Source of the DNA: an uncultured Clostridia bacterium
Lineage (GTDB): Bacteria > Bacillota > Clostridia > Oscillospirales > Ruminococcaceae
DNA: 8,508 bases
Direction: 5' to 3'
Assembly (NCBI GenBank): GCA_947165805.1
Contig: CAMVBT010000093.1
Location: forward strand, 1 to 8,508
The notes beneath the pieces were generated by a model. That model had not been told where the DNA came from and did no database searches. It saw only the letters and a program-made list of their open reading frames with translations. Positions 6,764 through 8,508 of the stretch are shown here, piece after piece. Each line of letters starts with the position of its first letter. Position 1 is the stretch's first letter. A program made the translations under genes and the position numbers.

Positions 6764-8292
6764 CAATCATAATCGTCACGATCATCTGTTATCTGGTGCT
6801 CATGGTAGGTATCGGCGTTGCGTTCTCGCGTAAGAACAAGGACGTCAGCGACTTTTACCTCGGCGGCAGAAAGCTCGGCCCCATCGTAGCGGCGATGAGC
6901 GCGGAGGCATCGGATATGAGCAGCTGGCTGCTCATGGGACTTCCCGGAGTCGCTTATCTCTGCGGCGGTGCCGAGGCGGGCTGGACAGCGATAGGTCTTG
7001 CTGTCGGCACCTACCTGAACTGGCTGCTCGTAGCCAGAAGACTGCGCCTTTATTCGCAGAGATGCGGCGCCATCACGATACCCGACTTCTTCGCGAAGCG
7101 CTACCGCGAGAACAAGAACATACTTCTCGGCGTATCGGCGCTGATAATCCTCGTATTCTTCATTCCCTACACCGCGTCGGGCTTTTCCGCCTGCGGAAAG
7201 CTGTTTGAGCAGCTCTTCGGCTGGGATTATCACGTTGCCATGATAATCAGCGCGGCTATCATCATTCTCTATACCAGCATCGGCGGCTTCCTCGCTGCGA
7301 GCACCACCGACCTTATCCAGAGCATCGTTATGACCGCGGCTCTCATTATCGTCGTTATCTTCGGTGTTTCAAACGCCGGCGGCATCGACCGCGTCATCGA
7401 GAACGCGAAGAGCCTTCCCGGCTATCTCACGCTGTTTGAGAACCACAACGCCGACGGCACCGCTTCACCGTATGACTTCCTCACTATCGTTTCCACACTG
7501 GCGTGGGGTCTCGGCTACTTCGGTATGCCCCATATCCTGCTTCGCTTCATGGCGATAAAGGATCACCGCAAGATCGCTATGTCCCGCCGCATCGCGTCGA
7601 TATGGGTAGTAATATCCATGGGCGTTGCGATATTTATTGGTATAATAGCAAACGACCTCAGCAAGATCGGTCTCATTGACACATTCACCAAGAGCTCGGA
7701 ATCCGAGACCGCTATAATCAAGATAGCGTTCTTCATGAGCGAGCACGGCGTCCTGCTGGCGATATTCGCCGGTCTCATCTTCGCCGGCATACTCGCCTGC
7801 ACGATGTCCACCGCGGACTCGCAGCTCCTTGCGGCTTCCTCCAGCGCCTCCGAAAATATCCTCAAGGGCGTGTTCGGTATCAAGCTCTCGGAGAAGCAGT
7901 CCATGCTTGCCGCGCGCGGCATTCTGCTCGTCATAGCGGTCGTAGCCGTTATCGTAGCGTGGGACAAGGACAGCTCGATATTTAAGATCGTTTCCTTCGC
8001 ATGGGGCGGCTTCGGCGCAACATTCGGCCCCGTAATGCTGCTCGCGCTGTTCTGGAAGCGCTCGACCAAGTGGGGCGCTGTTGCCGGAATGGTAGTCGGC
8101 GGAACAATGGTATTTGTCTGGAAGTTCCTCCTCGCTCCTATCGGCGGAGTGTTCGCTATCTATGAGCTTCTGCCCGCGTTCATCATCGCGCTTATCGTCA
8201 ATGTCTGCGTATCCCTCGCGACCAAAGCCCCCGATCCCGCGATCACAGACGAATTCGACGCCGTGAACTCCGATATGAAAGCCAAGGCTTGA
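6760..8292 (+). CDS. putP: Sodium/solute symporter of the SSS family, PutP (sodium/proline symporter) type
   Basis: Predicted 510-residue inner-membrane protein with the many hydrophobic helices expected of the LeuT-fold SSS family, taking up an amino acid-type solute with Na+. PutP-like signatures are visible: DFYLGGRKLGP (31-41), SAEASDMSSWLLMGLPG (47-63) with D52 matching the conserved helix aspartate of E. coli PutP, MSTADSQLL (349-357) with S350/T351 matching the PutP Na+-site Ser-Thr pair, and FAWGGFGATFGPVMLLALFW (413-432). The length is normal and the N-terminus begins directly with helix 1. AAAGGAG (6747-6753) lies 6 nt before the ATG. A dedicated extended -10 promoter drives it, with a possible coupled leader peptide. 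Proline is the best guess for the substrate from overall similarity, but other SSS substrates are possible. It is followed within 3 nt by a large inverted-repeat element. Confidence 0.9.
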   Translation: MTIIIVTIICYLVLMVGIGVAFSRKNKDVSDFYLGGRKLGPIVAAMSAEASDMSSWLLMGLPGVAYLCGGAEAGWTAIGLAVGTYLNWLLVARRLRLYSQRCGAITIPDFFAKRYRENKNILLGVSALIILVFFIPYTASGFSACGKLFEQLFGWDYHVAMIISAAIIILYTSIGGFLAASTTDLIQSIVMTAALIIVVIFGVSNAGGIDRVIENAKSLPGYLTLFENHNADGTASPYDFLTIVSTLAWGLGYFGMPHILLRFMAIKDHRKIAMSRRIASIWVVISMGVAIFIGIIANDLSKIGLIDTFTKSSESETAIIKIAFFMSEHGVLLAIFAGLIFAGILACTMSTADSQLLAASSSASENILKGVFGIKLSEKQSMLAARGILLVIAVVAVIVAWDKDSSIFKIVSFAWGGFGATFGPVMLLALFWKRSTKWGAVAGMVVGGTMVFVWKFLLAPIGGVFAIYELLPAFIIALIVNVCVSLATKAPDPAITDEFDAVNSDMKAKA

Positions 8293-8295
8293 GCC

Positions 8296-8453
8296 CCGGG
8301 GGAAAGAGGGAGAGTGTGAGGAAGGGAACCCCCTTTCTTTGGAAGCTGCTATGATGTGCCGCGTCCTTGCGGCACTTTGGGCAGCTTCTGAACAGCATCC
8401 TGCTGTTCACAGAAAAGAGTTTCCCTCCCTCCCCCTCTCCCTCTCTCCCCCGG
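8296..8453. repeat. Large branched inverted-repeat element (possible MITE-like repeat or structured RNA)
   Basis: Two long arms pair almost without gaps: 8296-8328 (purine-rich, starting CCGGGGG) matches the reverse complement of 8421-8453 (ending CCCCCGG) at 29 of 33 positions, and weaker pairing continues inward to about 8341/8408. Between the arms are two further hairpins. The first is GAAGCTGC/GCAGCTTC (8342-8349 with 8381-8388), enclosing GTGCCGC/GCGGCAC (8356-8362 with 8369-8375). The second is TGAACAGCA/TGCTGTTCA (8389-8397 with 8401-8409, 3-nt loop). Together they form a Y-shaped three-way junction of about 158 nt. It begins 3 nt after the putP stop. There is no T tract, so it is not a standard terminator, and there is no transposase or clear target duplication. 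It may be a non-autonomous palindromic repeat or a structured 3' end. Confidence 0.75.
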
Positions 8454-8483
8454 ACCCCCTCTCACCCTCACCCCCTCCCACCC
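8423..8483 (-). other. C-rich tract with two G-quadruplex motifs on the minus strand
   Basis: The plus strand has ten C-runs of three or more within about 60 nt, almost all pyrimidine. On the minus strand they form two canonical quadruplex patterns (four G-runs of at least three with loops of 1-7 nt). One is in the right arm of the inverted repeat (8423-8451, plus-strand loops T, T, TCT, TCTCT) and one is beyond it (8465-8483, loops TCA, T, A). No gene is supported from here to the window end. Confidence 0.6.
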
Positions 8484-8508
8484 TCCTGAAAGACCATTCG
8501 CTTCGCCT

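Noticed and set aside
8351..8508. Open frame from ATG at 8351 running to the window end
   Set aside because: It only translates the hairpins and C-rich tract into a Pro/Ser/Leu-rich string, has a weak ribosome site and shows no domain; no support for a gene.

Overview
The window looks like chromosomal DNA from an anaerobic Bacillota of the Clostridia, most likely an Oscillospiraceae/Ruminococcus-type gut bacterium. This rests on the AlaRS sequence type, the ferredoxin-like aldo/keto reductase, G+C-rich codon third positions contrasting with A+T-rich promoters, and purine-rich Shine-Dalgarno sites. The genus is an inference, not a match.

Layout from left to right: (1) alaS (32-2640, +), alanyl-tRNA synthetase, complete at both ends but with its reading frame broken near base 205 by an apparent loss of about 19 nt. 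(2) A strong bidirectional terminator (2685-2717) separating alaS from a convergent minus-strand pair. (3) A minus-strand operon read from right to left: a membrane diguanylate cyclase with a dCache sensor (5221-3737), then 16 nt later a family-2 glycosyltransferase (3720-2716). A good promoter lies at 5300-5328. (4) An aldo/keto reductase with two C-terminal 4Fe-4S clusters (6492-5371, -). (5) A 267-nt divergent control region with one promoter facing each way. (6) A PutP-type sodium/solute symporter (6760-8292, +). Its leader holds a possible 15-codon peptide ending in Pro-stop, whose stop overlaps the symporter start. (7) A 216-nt gene-free tail holding a large branched inverted-repeat structure (8296-8453) and a C-rich tract with G-quadruplex motifs on the minus strand.

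Functionally, alaS is housekeeping. The cyclase/glycosyltransferase pair suggests ligand-controlled c-di-GMP synthesis linked to cell-surface sugar assembly. The cyclase sensor carries residues spaced like the dCache amino-acid-binding motif, and an amino-acid-type symporter lies nearby, so a common theme of amino-acid sensing and uptake is possible but unproven. The two items most worth a second look are the putP leader peptide/palindrome arrangement and the Y-shaped palindromic element after putP. No tRNA, rRNA, CRISPR array, transposase or phage gene is visible.
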